From: Glandiceps talaboti
Lineage: Eukaryota; Hemichordata; Enteropneusta; Spengelidae
Reading direction: 5' to 3'
Assembly (NCBI RefSeq): GCF_964340395.1
Contig: NC_135565.1
Span: 7,417,742 to 7,481,741, forward strand
DNA length: 64,000 nucleotides
Shown here in pieces: positions 11,501-22,600 of this stretch (within the stretch, counting starts at the first letter, position 1; every line of letters begins with the position of its first letter). The notes below the pieces were generated by a model, which worked only from the letters and a program-made list of their open reading frames with translations, did no database searches and was not told the origin of the DNA. Made by a program: the position numbers and the translations under genes.

Positions 11501-11903
11501 AGAAATTCAACAAGGGTCAAAATTTGTATAGTGAGGAAGGAACTAAGTTAGAGAAGGCAAGATAAATGCATATTTATGCATACATTATAGCATGTCAAAG
11601 GTCACTCTTGGTGACCTCAAAGGTCATACATCCTGGAACCACAGTTAAGTGAAAAGATTATGGACTGAAGTCTAACATCAAATTATGAAACTGTAACAAA
11701 TTGTTTACAGGACAATATAAAATATTGTTTTGCAAATTTATGACTACAGTTAGATAATTTCATTTTGAGCTAAATCATCACAAGTTTGTAAGTGTCAAGT
11801 GAGTAAACACAAACCATACGTTTTTTTAAAAAGCTATGTGTACAAATCATTCCCACAGACAGTGCAAACAGGTTGCATGACCTTTGAAATACAGCTGACG
11901 AGT
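8501..11903. other. Intergenic, no gene recognised
   Basis: AT-rich sequence without convincing exons, and all open frames are short. The part nearest 11,900 is probably the 3' untranslated region of the minus-strand PPxY gene, but I found no clear polyadenylation signal on the minus strand. A dispersed-repeat fragment lies at about 11,095-11,240. Confidence 0.5.
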
Positions 11904-14900
11904 TCATTTCTTCTCAGGATATGGATACTCCTGTTTTTCAGGGTATGGGTATCCATTCTGGGGCTCTCCTGGAAAAACAAAGAAATGCAAGATTGTTAGG
12001 ATATATTTGTTATTCTACTCAATTATTTTTCAATCTTAAAACATTCTATTTTTAATCTCTTCATTTTTGACTGACATGAGATTATCATATCATACACTAA
12101 GCATTCATGATCACAGGAGTAAGTGGAAATTGACTTGATATTTGTTTCAGATAAAAACAGATCTTCACTACCCTGTCCCTCTTATAACCTGAAAGGGGAA
12201 TTAAAAATTTGGCAAGAACTAAAATACTATATATGGGTCTTAAAATGTACAAAAAAAATACTTTTATGTGTCTTTCTATTTCCCAGGGTTTCTATTTGCA
12301 CCATGCAGAGTAATCTGGAGGTGTAAATCGTAACGATACTATATAGGAACTAGACTGTGAATGGAGGTGTAAATTGTAACGATACTGTATAGGAACTAGA
12401 CTGTGAGTGGAGGTGTAAATCGTAACGATACCATATAGGAACTAGACTAGCCTACATGCAGAGAGGCTCCCAGAAATACAGACTGCATAATATTAATCCT
12501 AAATACAGTTATGATAGTTTCAGTCACATGTAATTGTCCTTTAATGACTCTGAGAACCTCTACAGCATTGATAATTTGATACACATACTGTGAACCAAAT
12601 TATCATCATTGATGATGGTCTCAGGTATTGTTTCCATGATGGGTGTCACTAAGCAACCAAATTGAAGATAGCCTTTACAAATATGTATATCAGCACATTA
12701 ACATCTAAGCCCCAAAGACTTCAACAAGGCCAGTAGGGGAAGAATTGGCAACCTTAGCTTGTCTGATTTACAACAACACATCAACAACCACCTGTACATT
12801 ACATTCAGACAATTATTTCTCATGAACACACACTACGTTACTTGAATGAACTACCTGATTTCATCATAGAACTTTCAACGTTAAAGCAATTCAAGGAGGA
12901 CATCGAAAGAAAATAACTTGTTAGAATCTTATAGTATTACACATATAAGAGTAGAATACACATGTAGGTGTTGTCAGTAGCACTCTTGTAGAGTATGCTT
13001 TGATTTAAATTATTAGATATCAATATCTGCTAATCTACTCTCTACCTTACAATTACTAGCACTTTTTTAAAAAGACTATTATACATACCATTGTATGGAG
13101 GTGGGGCTTCACCAGGATATCCTACAAATTAGAGAAATTGAATTAAAAGTACTTGATTAATAATTAACAATAATAGCTTATTTTCTTTGAAGTACCTTCT
13201 ATGTTGAATGTCATGATCATATTGCTGTACAATCATTACTACTGGCACATACCTATAGTGTCACAAGAGCCCTACATATATATTATCCTGAACTCGAGAA
13301 AGCAAGAATCTAATTGCACCCTTTGTAAGTAGTTATTAAGTACTGTATCTACAGATGACAGCCTCTATAGTATTCTTCCAGGGTGCATAAATTAACTTCA
13401 TACTTACTTACTTACTTATTTACTTATAAGGTAATTTGTTACTGTACTTAAACATGTTGAGTTAAACTGTTAACAATTGTTTATTTTCTAACCAATAATC
13501 AACATTTCAACTTCACTACTTCTACATCCCCACTGTGCATGGCACCTAAGTATGTAATTGTTTCTTCTGCATTAGAAGTTTTCCGAGGGTGTGTATTAAA
13601 TGTCATGTTACATGAGTGAAACACCAAGCCTGCATATAGCTGTACATGTACTTAACATTTGCCTATTTTCTCAACAAGTTTATTCATGTATTCAATTTAT
13701 TGTGTTTTACGCACTGGATATTACAGTGGCCATATGGATGAGAATTGGGTATATATTTTGGATTTTTAATTGAAAAAACGACCTCACAGAAAGACAATGT
13801 GTAGTATATTGTTGTAATTCAATAAATTGCAAAACTTTAAAAACAAAGAGTGTAAAACGTTTGTTAGTGTACATAAAATAACAAACTGTTTACACATTTG
13901 CATATTTTTGCAATTTATTGAGTTGACTTGGTATATGTTCTTTCAAATTGTTTTTTCAAGAAGAAAAACATAATAAAATTGTTCTATAGATTAAAATTCC
14001 AAAATAAAGACACAATTCTAATGGCCACTTTAATACTGGGACTTCCGTTACAGACGGTACATGTATATTTGACAGGGAGATGATCATAAGGGGACCACAC
14101 ATTAGTACAACCATACCAAGATGTACAAAAACATGTACTCATTAAAGTACATGACAGTGCATGAGGTCTTACGTACCTGGGTAGGTTGGGGGTTGTTTTG
14201 GGTATAATTCACCATCTGTTGGGTACTCAGGGGGCTGTGTAGAGTATTGCGGGGGTTGTGCAGGGTACTGAGGGGGTTTTGTTGGATAAGCTTGGTAACC
14301 TGGCATAGAGTAGATGTTCGTCTGTGGTGCTTGACCTGGGATCATAGTTGTATTAACCCCCATGGTGAAACCTTCTGGTGGGGCAACAGTTCCAGTAGGA
14401 TAAGTCAAAGGTTTGGTGCTGGAATGCTGAAAAAGATAACATTGGATAAAATAATACTTGGTATACATTTGTTCATCATGGGATTTTGACATCAGATCGA
14501 TATCTCATGCTTCAACTCTTAATTGATGTCTGTATATTTTAATTAATACATGTCAAGTGGTTTAAGAGATAAAGGGAATGTGACAACAAAAGAGACTCTA
14601 GTAGTAGCACCCCCTGGATTATTCAAGACGAATAATCCAATTCCTTTTAAAACATGTTGAAAAAGAATAAACATGAATTGTGCAAACGAATTGTGATGTA
14701 ACTGGCACACAGACCTCAAATATCTGTTGTCAGATTTTGTGATTAGAGATTCTATGGCCAAGCCACAGCAACCAGGGTATTAATATTAATAATGCATCAA
14801 CTCTTAAGTTATATGGTTTTGTTAACATTAACGTAAGTGGCGAAATAGAGTCATTCATCTTTTTCTCTTTCTAGAAAAGTAGGATTTTTAGTCAAGGTCA

Positions 14901-15788
14901 AAATGACACTTTTTTTTCCTTCAATTTTTTAAATTAATTTTCTAACAATCACACATATACAATACAAAAAAAAGACTGACATAAATTGTATAATTTTACA
15001 GATGAAATGTTTGTTTTACTAGTAAATACAAAAATAGATTAAATATTTGAAAATTTAATGAGAATTTCGAAATCTATTGAATATGAAAGCAAATACAAAT
15101 TAGCAAAGACAAATATCAATTTTAAAAAGTCCCAACTAAGTCGCAACAAATTAAAAAACAAAGTGAATTTAATTCATGCTTTTTTGTGTTTTATTTCTAC
15201 AGATATTGAAAAAAATGTGTCAATTCATTTGTCACTTGTCAGACTGCATAACTAACTCAACATAAACAACATGATGTATATTCGTGATAATTAAAACAGT
15301 GTATGCTGGCTTGTACTTTAAACTCCATAGCAAATGCCGACCATATATATTATGTATTAAATGACTAGTATACTATTAACTACAATAACTCTATCATTCT
15401 AATATATGAAAACTTACATGATAAACTTGCATCTTTTGTCCAGAGTGGGGTCCAAAAAACATACATGAGACACTGGTTTTACAGTGGGCATTTTCTGCTT
15501 TGAAGTGAGCAACCTGTGCCCTACTATGGTGGTGGTTGGCACAGGCCTATAGGAGTGATGAGAAAAGAACAATTGATTATTATAAGTCAATAAGTGCGTT
15601 AGCATACATACATACACACATACGCATGTATGTATGTATGTACGTACATACATGTATGCATGCATGCACACACATAAATACATACACCCCACATAAACAC
15701 AACATACACACATATATAAATATATACACACACACACATACACGCATACATACTGTATATATATACACACACATACACACGCATGCAC

Positions 15789-15856
<68 letters not shown>

Positions 15857-18800
15857 TACTTTGAAAGTATCATATCAAAATCTTCACTTTTTTGTACACT
15901 GTTGAAAATATTAATGCAATCAAATAACACTATAATGTGGCCTTGGAAGTACCATCACCTGCTGAGTACCTCTACTAATAAAAGTTGCACAGGTAACAAC
16001 CAAGTACATGTAGGTAATTCTTCCTAATGAGTGGCATCAACATATTTACTTACAAAGGAGACAAGTCCAGTCACCTTAGGCAAAGTCTGTTTTCATACTT
16101 CACCAAACTATCACAAAAGGGGTATTCTGATGGACATTCCATTGGTTTTTGGACAAAGCAAATTTTAAAAAAAATTAAAGCAATTAAAAAGATAAAACAA
16201 AATAAAATCTTGACCTACCTACCCTATTCTCTGAGGCCATGTTATCGGAAACACACAATTTTAAATTTTGTTTGCCTTACTAGCAAGCATGCGTTTTTTA
16301 TTTATTTATTTTTAAAACATTCTGTTTAGCCTATACCAAATAAAATTAGCAATACAAATTGAAAATTTGACTTTCTGCTGCAGGGAAATATTTGTCCATC
16401 TATATTTAGTCATTTGTATCATCTTAGAAAAATATTATTAATTCAATCTGCAGATTTTGTTAATATAAACATAGATATCACAAATGAGAATACAATAATA
16501 ATGATATCTGTAATGTGTAATGTCTGAATTATCAAACAATTATCAAAAGTTACACCATTTTCTATTGGTCTATTGTGTGTTTAGTTACCTGCATCCTAAT
16601 TGGTTGGCTGTTCAGCTAATTAGTGTCATACCTCCACATAAGAAATCAGTTACATTGTACTTCACCAATGCACTATACATTTGCTCCTGATGTGACATAA
16701 CTTTTTAAGGGGAGTGAAAATTAATGTGACATAACTTTTTAAGGGGAGTGAAAACCCCAAACGGAAGAGTGAAATTTGCAATTCTCCTTTGTAAAAGTCA
16801 AACAATGTGTCTTTGTATTCACTTTTGTCTGTAAAAACTACACTTGGTAATTGCGCAATCATCAATCAAGCTATTGACTGTCACCATATAGAGGAAAACA
16901 TTGAGGCTGGAAACAACTTGGTTTTCTGTGAGAATAAACCCTTATGTTAGGAAGTGTTTCTGCTGTGCCATTTCTAACCTTTCGAGATCATGTACTTTTT
17001 CAAACCTGGTCCACTTTTTTCAAAAGTTAAATTTGTACGAATCATTTGTTTTTTGTTAAGTACAATTGTGATGACGTAAATTGATGAGGCAAAAAATAAA
17101 AAAATGTTTGCTTACGATAACATGACTTCAAAAAATAGGGTATGTAGATCAGATTTTATACTTCTTTTTTTTTCAATTTGGTGTCGCTTCAACCCATAGA
17201 CAAGATACTCATTGGTTACAATACTTCTGTGATAGTTTGATGAAGTGTAAAAGAAGTAAATGAAGACATTCATATGTGAAGTAGACAAACATATGCAGAC
17301 TGTACATTATGAATTCAACTTGCATTTTTGAAAGAATCGATTCCTCTGGAATGGGATTTAAAAAAAAATTACCATAAAAATATACTTTGGCAAGAAAATT
17401 TACACGGGTATAGAAGACGCGTTAGTACATTTTCACTATTTTACCTTTTATGAATGTAAAAAAATTGTTATGATCATCGGCTTAAACTGGGGTCGGTCGA
17501 CTTGCCAGAAACACAATTTTTTTTTTATTTGGCCTGACTTGTTGATTCAATTTGGTAAATTGCCAATGAGGTATGTACTATTGATTAGGTACTTGACAAC
17601 TTTCAAGTTCTGATAACATTTTCTTAGAATACAAATCCCTTTCACTTTTCTGAGATTTCATAGTGATCTTATTAAGATTTATGAGTCCCAAGTGAGGTTG
17701 GTTAGGGGTGGAGTTTTGGGGCACTGATTAAAATTTTCCAAAATCTGTTCAATTTTTAATAATTCTCTTTAATTTTAATGGCAAATTCTAGTTAAACCTC
17801 ATACATGCTTCCATAACAAAAATACATTGTTAACACAAATTCTACAAATAGATTCTATGAATATCAACAGCATTCAAGACCCATCATTTAAATTGACCAT
17901 GGTATAAAACCTTGTGAGCCCAGGCATTTTACCTTTTTACTGCCTCAATATAAAAAATAAAAAATCCCACAAACAATCAACAACGCTCAAACTCCCTGAA
18001 AATAAAACTCAAACCATCAACTAATTTCTTTGTGAAAAAAATATGAGTGTTTAATGTTCTTCAGTGTAGCTTTGAATGTGAGTTTCATTGCTTCATGCAA
18101 GGTAAACGAGTGAAGGATTAATTTATGTACTTGACTTGGTGTGCCAAAAAATGCACAAATTATGCGGGGGGGGGGGGTTAAGTTTTTCATTGTCTTGGAT
18201 TAATTTGTTCTCTTGATTATTTAACAAAACACTATCTCAAACAACATGTCAATTACTAGTGTCCTTTCACACACATCAAATGTAAAACAAGCTATCATGC
18301 ATAGCATTATTGATTGTCCTGATTGCGCATGCATACTTCTGGGCCAGCAAAGATGGGGTATTGGGTTTGTTGCATCATGATGAATAACACACAACTAAAA
18401 AAAGGCTGACCATCACATCTACCCACTCCTCCCCCACCACCCCCCACCCCCAGTTTGATGTTGACTATATATATGTTACAGGACCAACCACTAACAAAGG
18501 AAAGCATTTTTTCAATTGATTCCCAATATAACCTTTAATTAAGTTCCTGTTTGGTTTAGCATATATGACATATGTGCTTCAGTTTTTCGGTCAAATTAGA
18601 ACAATATGTTGTATTTGAATACCCAAAATTTACCCATATATTCTGATGTTCAAATTTAAACTTGTTAAAAGTTGGATTCCAAGCAATTTATACCCCTAAA
18701 AAACGCATGAAAAAGTGATACAATTTACAGGTGAGGAAGTGCAAACTTAAGTACATAAGTGGTGTCAAAAATTATAAAAAGAGAGGGCTTACCTCAAAAA

Positions 18801-19568
18801 TGGCTGCCTTAGTAAAGTTGCCTTTTGCTGCAGCATTTGCTGCCTTCAAGTTCATCTTTGCTTCTCTTTTCTCATGCCTGGCTTCTTGCTGGAAATATTA
18901 AATATACAATTTATTATATTACACTTTCAATTCGTCGGGTTATTAATAATATTTCATACAAAATATGGTTATACATTAAAAGCTACATATTAGCCACATC
19001 GTGTTGAAGCAATTGTTCTATTTGAATTATTTTCATGCTCTAACATTGCCATATATAGTCATTTTCCTTCAGCCCACCAGCGAATAAAATATATTAGTCT
19101 ATAGTGAAGGCATAACAACGCGAAAACACTACAAATCTCGACAAAGACAGCGTACATCTTCTTTTTTTTTTACAGACGACGGCCAGCGCTCCACTCATTT
19201 CTCTACATTCATCTATATGCACGGAGCCGGGGGTCTTCCTGACATTTCTCGTATCTCATTTCTGCCATTATTCATAGTTGAGTAACATTTTTTTTTTAAA
19301 TTAACCGAAACCTTTACGAATTATTTATTTACGAAGTGGGTGACATATTGAAGTTTTCTGTCTTTACATTTCAACTAAAATGTGCTACGTACACTGGGCC
19401 CTCCCTTGTGATATAATGTTATCGCTCCCTTACAAGATCCGGGATTAACACGGACACAAAACCGGAATCGATAGAGAAATCGAAGGTGATTATTCAACCG
19501 TTCACATCACGGCTAGATACACGTACCTTCAAAGCATGTTTTTCCTTACAGGCGTAGTATCGGTCCAT
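11904..19568 (-). CDS. Six-exon gene: 193-residue protein with five PPxY motifs, unknown family
   Basis: Coding exons (minus): 19568-19527, 18888-18793, 15513-15418, 14426-14177, 13121-13089, 11968-11904. All borders are GT-AG, phases are 0, 0, 0, 1, 1, and the total is 582 bp including TGA. The start is MDRYYACKEKHALK. Residues 1-46 are basic, Ala-rich and probably helical. Residues 47-78 (VAHFKAENAHCKTSVSCMFF...) carry two cysteines. Residues 79-193 are Pro/Tyr/Gln-rich and hold PPxY motifs at 129-132, 136-139, 143-146, 157-160 and 168-171, ending YPYPEKK. PPxY motifs bind WW domains, for example in Nedd4-type ubiquitin ligases and YAP. No signal peptide or membrane segment is seen. I do not recognise the family; a WW-binding adaptor is inference. 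Introns 2 and 4 contain MITEs, and intron 3 is short. Confidence 0.85.
12316..12448. repeat. 46-bp minisatellite, three copies
   Basis: TGGAGGTGTAAATCGTAACG starts at 12316, 12362 and 12408, an exact 46-bp period with few substitutions. It lies in the last intron of the PPxY gene. Single related copies occur at about 31,449-31,515 and 61,823-61,895. Confidence 0.9.
12836..12916 (+). pseudogene. Small LINE ORF2 C-terminal fragment
   Basis: The plus strand reads RYLNELPDFIIELSTLKQFK then EDIERK and a stop. The WN-x-LP...F-K-x-x-[LI] pattern is typical of the extreme C-terminus of many LINE ORF2 proteins. Nothing else of the element is recognisable. It lies in an intron of the PPxY gene. Confidence 0.4.
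13725..14029. mobile_element. Palindromic MITE, family F copy 1
   Basis: The ends are AGTGGCCAT and ATGGCCACT. The whole 305 bp is an imperfect palindrome: TTCAATAAATTGCAAAA...GTAAAACGTTTGTTA pairs with TAACAAACTGTTTAC...TTTTTGCAATTTATTGAGTT. The right flank is TTAA. It lies in an intron of the PPxY gene. Confidence 0.7.
15603..15853. repeat. Compound CATA / CA microsatellite
   Basis: Mixed cata, catgca, caca and cacata tracts. Long Cys/Tyr/Val/Met or His/Thr frames on both strands are artefacts of the repeat. It sits 90 bp outside exon 3 of the PPxY gene, on the acceptor side. Confidence 0.95.
16076..16280. mobile_element. GGCC/A-rich-end MITE, family G (sub-family 3) copy
   Basis: Shares CATACTTCACCAAACTATCA, AAAGGGGTATTCTGATGGACA and the end GACCTACCTACCCTATTCTC...TTATCGGAAACACAC with 34,045-34,375. 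It lies in intron 2 of the PPxY gene. Confidence 0.55.
16691..16753. repeat. 34-bp direct duplication
   Basis: TGTGACATAACTTTTTAAGG and the bases up to GAGTGAAAA occur twice without mismatch, starting at 16691 and 16725. Confidence 0.9.
17086..17536. mobile_element. GGCC/A-rich-end MITE, family G (sub-family 2) copy
   Basis: The left end is GAGGCAAAAAATAAAAAAATG and the right end AGAAACACAATTTTTTTTTT then ATTTGGCC. The interior, with GCTTCAACCCATAGACAAGA followed by TACT, is shared with 63,665-63,988. It lies in intron 2 of the PPxY gene. Confidence 0.6.
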
Positions 19569-19649
19569 GTTGACAAGCTCGTTGTTACTAGTATAAACTG
19601 ATCGTGATTTCGAAATCTAAAGACGGTTCGATTCGTCAAAATCTAACAG

Positions 19650-19790
19650 GTTGGGACGATTGTTGTTTATGTCGACTCGCACTGTGTCTTTGCTGCTCGC
19701 TACTGTGTCACGAGACCGTAACACTGTATTCGCACACGCTGATTGGTCCAGCTCAAACGGATGACGTAGTTATTCAGCTATTTATAACTT
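19650..19790 (-). promoter_or_regulatory. Putative promoter of the PPxY gene
   Basis: Upstream (in transcript sense) of the start codon at 19568 lie a CCAAT box (ATTGG on the plus strand, 19742-19746) and a CRE-like TGACGTA (19762-19768). The surrounding 200 bp is richer in GC than the flanks. The start site was not located. Confidence 0.35.
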
Positions 19791-19930
19791 GGCTACAAAT
19801 CTTTATGCGATACACTTTATAAATATGTGAAACTTTGGCCACAGTGCACGTGATATATTAGTCCTGCTTGCTTACGGAGTAACTCAATTCTGACAATTGT
19901 CCCTCCTTGTGTCAGTAATACAGACTCGTG

Positions 19931-20164
19931 CACAGGGGCGTGTAATATTTCATAGATTGTTGTTTTCCAGGTCTACAGACTAAATATAACAACCTTTTGA
20001 TTAATATATATTCCTATATGTAAGGGGAAGAGACTAATATTTTTCTTAGTAGTATAGAGATTGATACATTTGTAGCAGCAAGATTCGTACGATCTTTTCC
20101 TTAGAAAAACGGCATTCTAAGCAATAAGAAAACAACAATCTATGAAATATTACACGCCCCTGTG
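19931..20164. repeat. 37-bp perfect inverted repeat with 160-bp spacer
   Basis: Positions 19931-19967 (CACAGGGGCGTGTAATATTT...) and 20128-20164 are exact reverse complements, and partial pairing continues outward (GTGCAC on both sides). This could be a MITE or a local inverted duplication. It lies upstream of the PPxY gene. Confidence 0.85.
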
Positions 20165-20799
20165 GACCCGTGCACCGTCTGCAAGCAGTACTAATGGGCT
20201 GTGCCGATTGTGATAGCAACTGAATATTGTTGCGAGATTGGTATGCACTCATACGGGCGTTCAACTTTGTCGTCATCATGCAGTCACTGGTTTTTATTTA
20301 TGAGCTAATTTCTATTCCAGGATGGTAATATTCTTCTAGTCTAGGATGATCATAATACAAAATAATAACGTTATTAGGCGATATTAAAAAAATACCGTTG
20401 TCGGTGCACACACATAGTTCAAATTCAAAACAGTCAAAAAAAAAATTAAATATTTATTTTGCAAGGGGCGATATCAATACTACAAAAATTTAGTTATCCT
20501 ATTTTGAGCTATTGATTTCACCCCTAACTAAATAGTAAGTGGCAAATCGATTTCACCGTGTCTTATTTCATGAATGTAACTTCGCGAACATTAATTACAC
20601 ATGTTACAAGAAGCTCGACTTTCCGAGAATTTGGAACAAATTGTCTAAAGTCACGCATGCGTCGTGACGTCAGAAAACACTGACGATGCCAGAAGGCCGG
20701 TGTCGTGCGCCAATTGGCCGGAAATTCTGTCGCACGTAACATAACAATATATGTGAAATTGTTTCCACTGCGACAAAATTTCCGATCAATATAATACTT

Positions 20800-21140
20800 T
20801 TACTCAAAGAACCATGCGATCTAATAATTAAAGGTAACTATATAGAAAATGGTATGATATTTTTCACTTTGCCCCTTTCATTTTCATTGCCACAAACTTT
20901 CCGACCGTCAGATCTACATTAACTCATAGCCAATGGCATTTATTCTATAGTAATTGGTATGTTTTGAAAGTTAATCGGAAATTCTGTTCAATTTGCCACC
21001 TTTTATTTCCATTGCGACACCATCAGATCTACACTAACTCACAGTCCATGACATTTACTCTATAGTGATGGGTATATTTTGAAAGTTGAATCGAAATATT
21101 AAATTCTGTTCAATTTCCCACCTTTTATTTCCAAGTTTCC
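20800..21140. repeat. ~115-bp diverged tandem duplication
   Basis: CAGATCTACATTAACTCATA (20909) and CAGATCTACACTAACTCACA (21024) start two units. These share CTATAGT, TTTTGAAAGTT, ATTCTGTTCAATTT and CCACCTTTTATTTCC. A more decayed partial unit precedes them. Confidence 0.7.
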
Positions 21141-21261
21141 GACCGATAACAATTCTTGCAGTTGCTACATTGGATCATATCGCTGTATGATTCCGGCATA
21201 TTACAAAGATGGCAACTCAATAATAAAATAAATTATTTACTTCCTTTAGATCTATTAATAA

Positions 21262-21739
21262 GCTTGGTACATAACTTAGGAACTCCTTCATGGAACCCTC
21301 CTGTAAACATTGGACTAAGTGCTGCCTCATCTGCTACTCATCATATTTAATGTTGCCTATTTGATCTATCCTTCCAGCACAGAGTTCATATGTTTTTTGC
21401 AATTGCAAATAAGCCACAGTTATTGGAATATGGTGATTGTCTTTGAATATTCGGCATGGTTATGTTCAGCTTGGTGTCTTCAGCCTGGAACTGATATAAA
21501 ATTGCGAGCTGACATTCCAGTTTGGCAGATGGTTTGTTGTACAGGCTGTCAAAGAGTGTTATCTTCTCACCAATGGATGATGACGTTACCCAATGAAATC
21601 CACCATTGTGCAAAATTTGGACAGAATTGACTGGTGCTTGTGTTAAAACTGCAGGTGTGCACCGGGCAGTATGTTTTGAAATCCTGGCACAGTTTGGTGA
21701 GGTACTTGGAAATTTGGTGCAAAACGAAGTTAAATTCAT
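21262..21739 (-). pseudogene. Broken Ulp1-like (C48-type) cysteine protease domain
   Basis: The minus frame reads SVQILHNGGFHWVTSSSIG, then ITLFDSLYNKP, NIQRQSPYSNNCGLFAIA. This gives the His, Asp, Gln and Cys positions of Ulp1/SENP-type proteases in the expected order. The frame then breaks at an A-run near 21392. A shifted frame continues TYELCAGRIDQIGNIKYDE, a TAG at about 21335, and QMRQHLVQCLQEG, which resembles the usual end of this domain. The two lesions make it a pseudogene or a decayed transposon-borne domain. Stand-alone Ulp1-like domains of this kind are frequent in invertebrate repeats; that link is inference. It lies between two divergent genes. Confidence 0.6.
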
Positions 21740-22500
21740 GAACTCAGACAGAACGTTTGCACAAATAAGCTTTCATCGTCATGTCTTCTTCATATAAAAC
21801 GTGAAAAATAAAATATGCTACACACGACAACGTAATGGCCATTTGTGTACTTTTCTCCTTCTATTGCCCCCCCCCCCGAGTTGTGTAATGTGGTTGATAC
21901 ATGTACATTTACCGAATGTCTGCTTAGTACGTGGTCGTTTTATTTTGTATACAGTTCATACACATGCAAGCATTAAAAGAATTCCGCCTCTTGACATGCA
22001 TATATACGATCACGTGACATCAACAACTTGCTACACACAAACACACGTGCACTCCGGATGACTATCCTTGGCTATATCGTAGAGTGTAAATTTGACCACA
22101 ACCGACCCAACCAACAGTTAAACAGTTTTTGTTATATATAGAATTGCATGTGAAGTATGCCAGTGATGTTACAGTAAAAAAAGAAAAGAGAATTATATGT
22201 ACCTTTTTTTTAAGTATATGGGGGGGGGGGGATATGCGAGTTACCGTACTTGAATAACCTACTCGTTTATAATTACCCTCTCAATGTAACATTACATGAA
22301 CCAAAAAGTAAACTAATTTGACAAAATTGTCTATGCCGTCAGTCGAATCGATACCCATTAAAACTTCTGAAATATGAAGTTGGAATGTAATGTAGTGGCA
22401 AAACCTGATATGTGAGTAACGCTATCCGTGAGAGATGCATCGCTATTAAACAAAAGGAAGACAATTCATGAACGTTGATGGCGCTATCTGTTTGCACCCG

Positions 22501-22511
22501 GTTGCCATGGC
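22501..22511 (+). promoter_or_regulatory. X-box-like RFX motif 90 bp upstream of the start codon
   Basis: GTTGCCATGGC matches the first 11 positions of the X-box consensus GTTNCCATGGNAAC; the last three bases (GTG) do not match. X-boxes near starts are typical of ciliary genes controlled by RFX factors. Binding is not shown by sequence alone. Confidence 0.35.
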
Positions 22512-22600
22512 GTGCGCGTAGAACATTAACAACACAATGAATATTCAACATGTCTGGAGCATAGCAACATAGTAGGATTTCCCGTGTCGAGGACTCAGCC

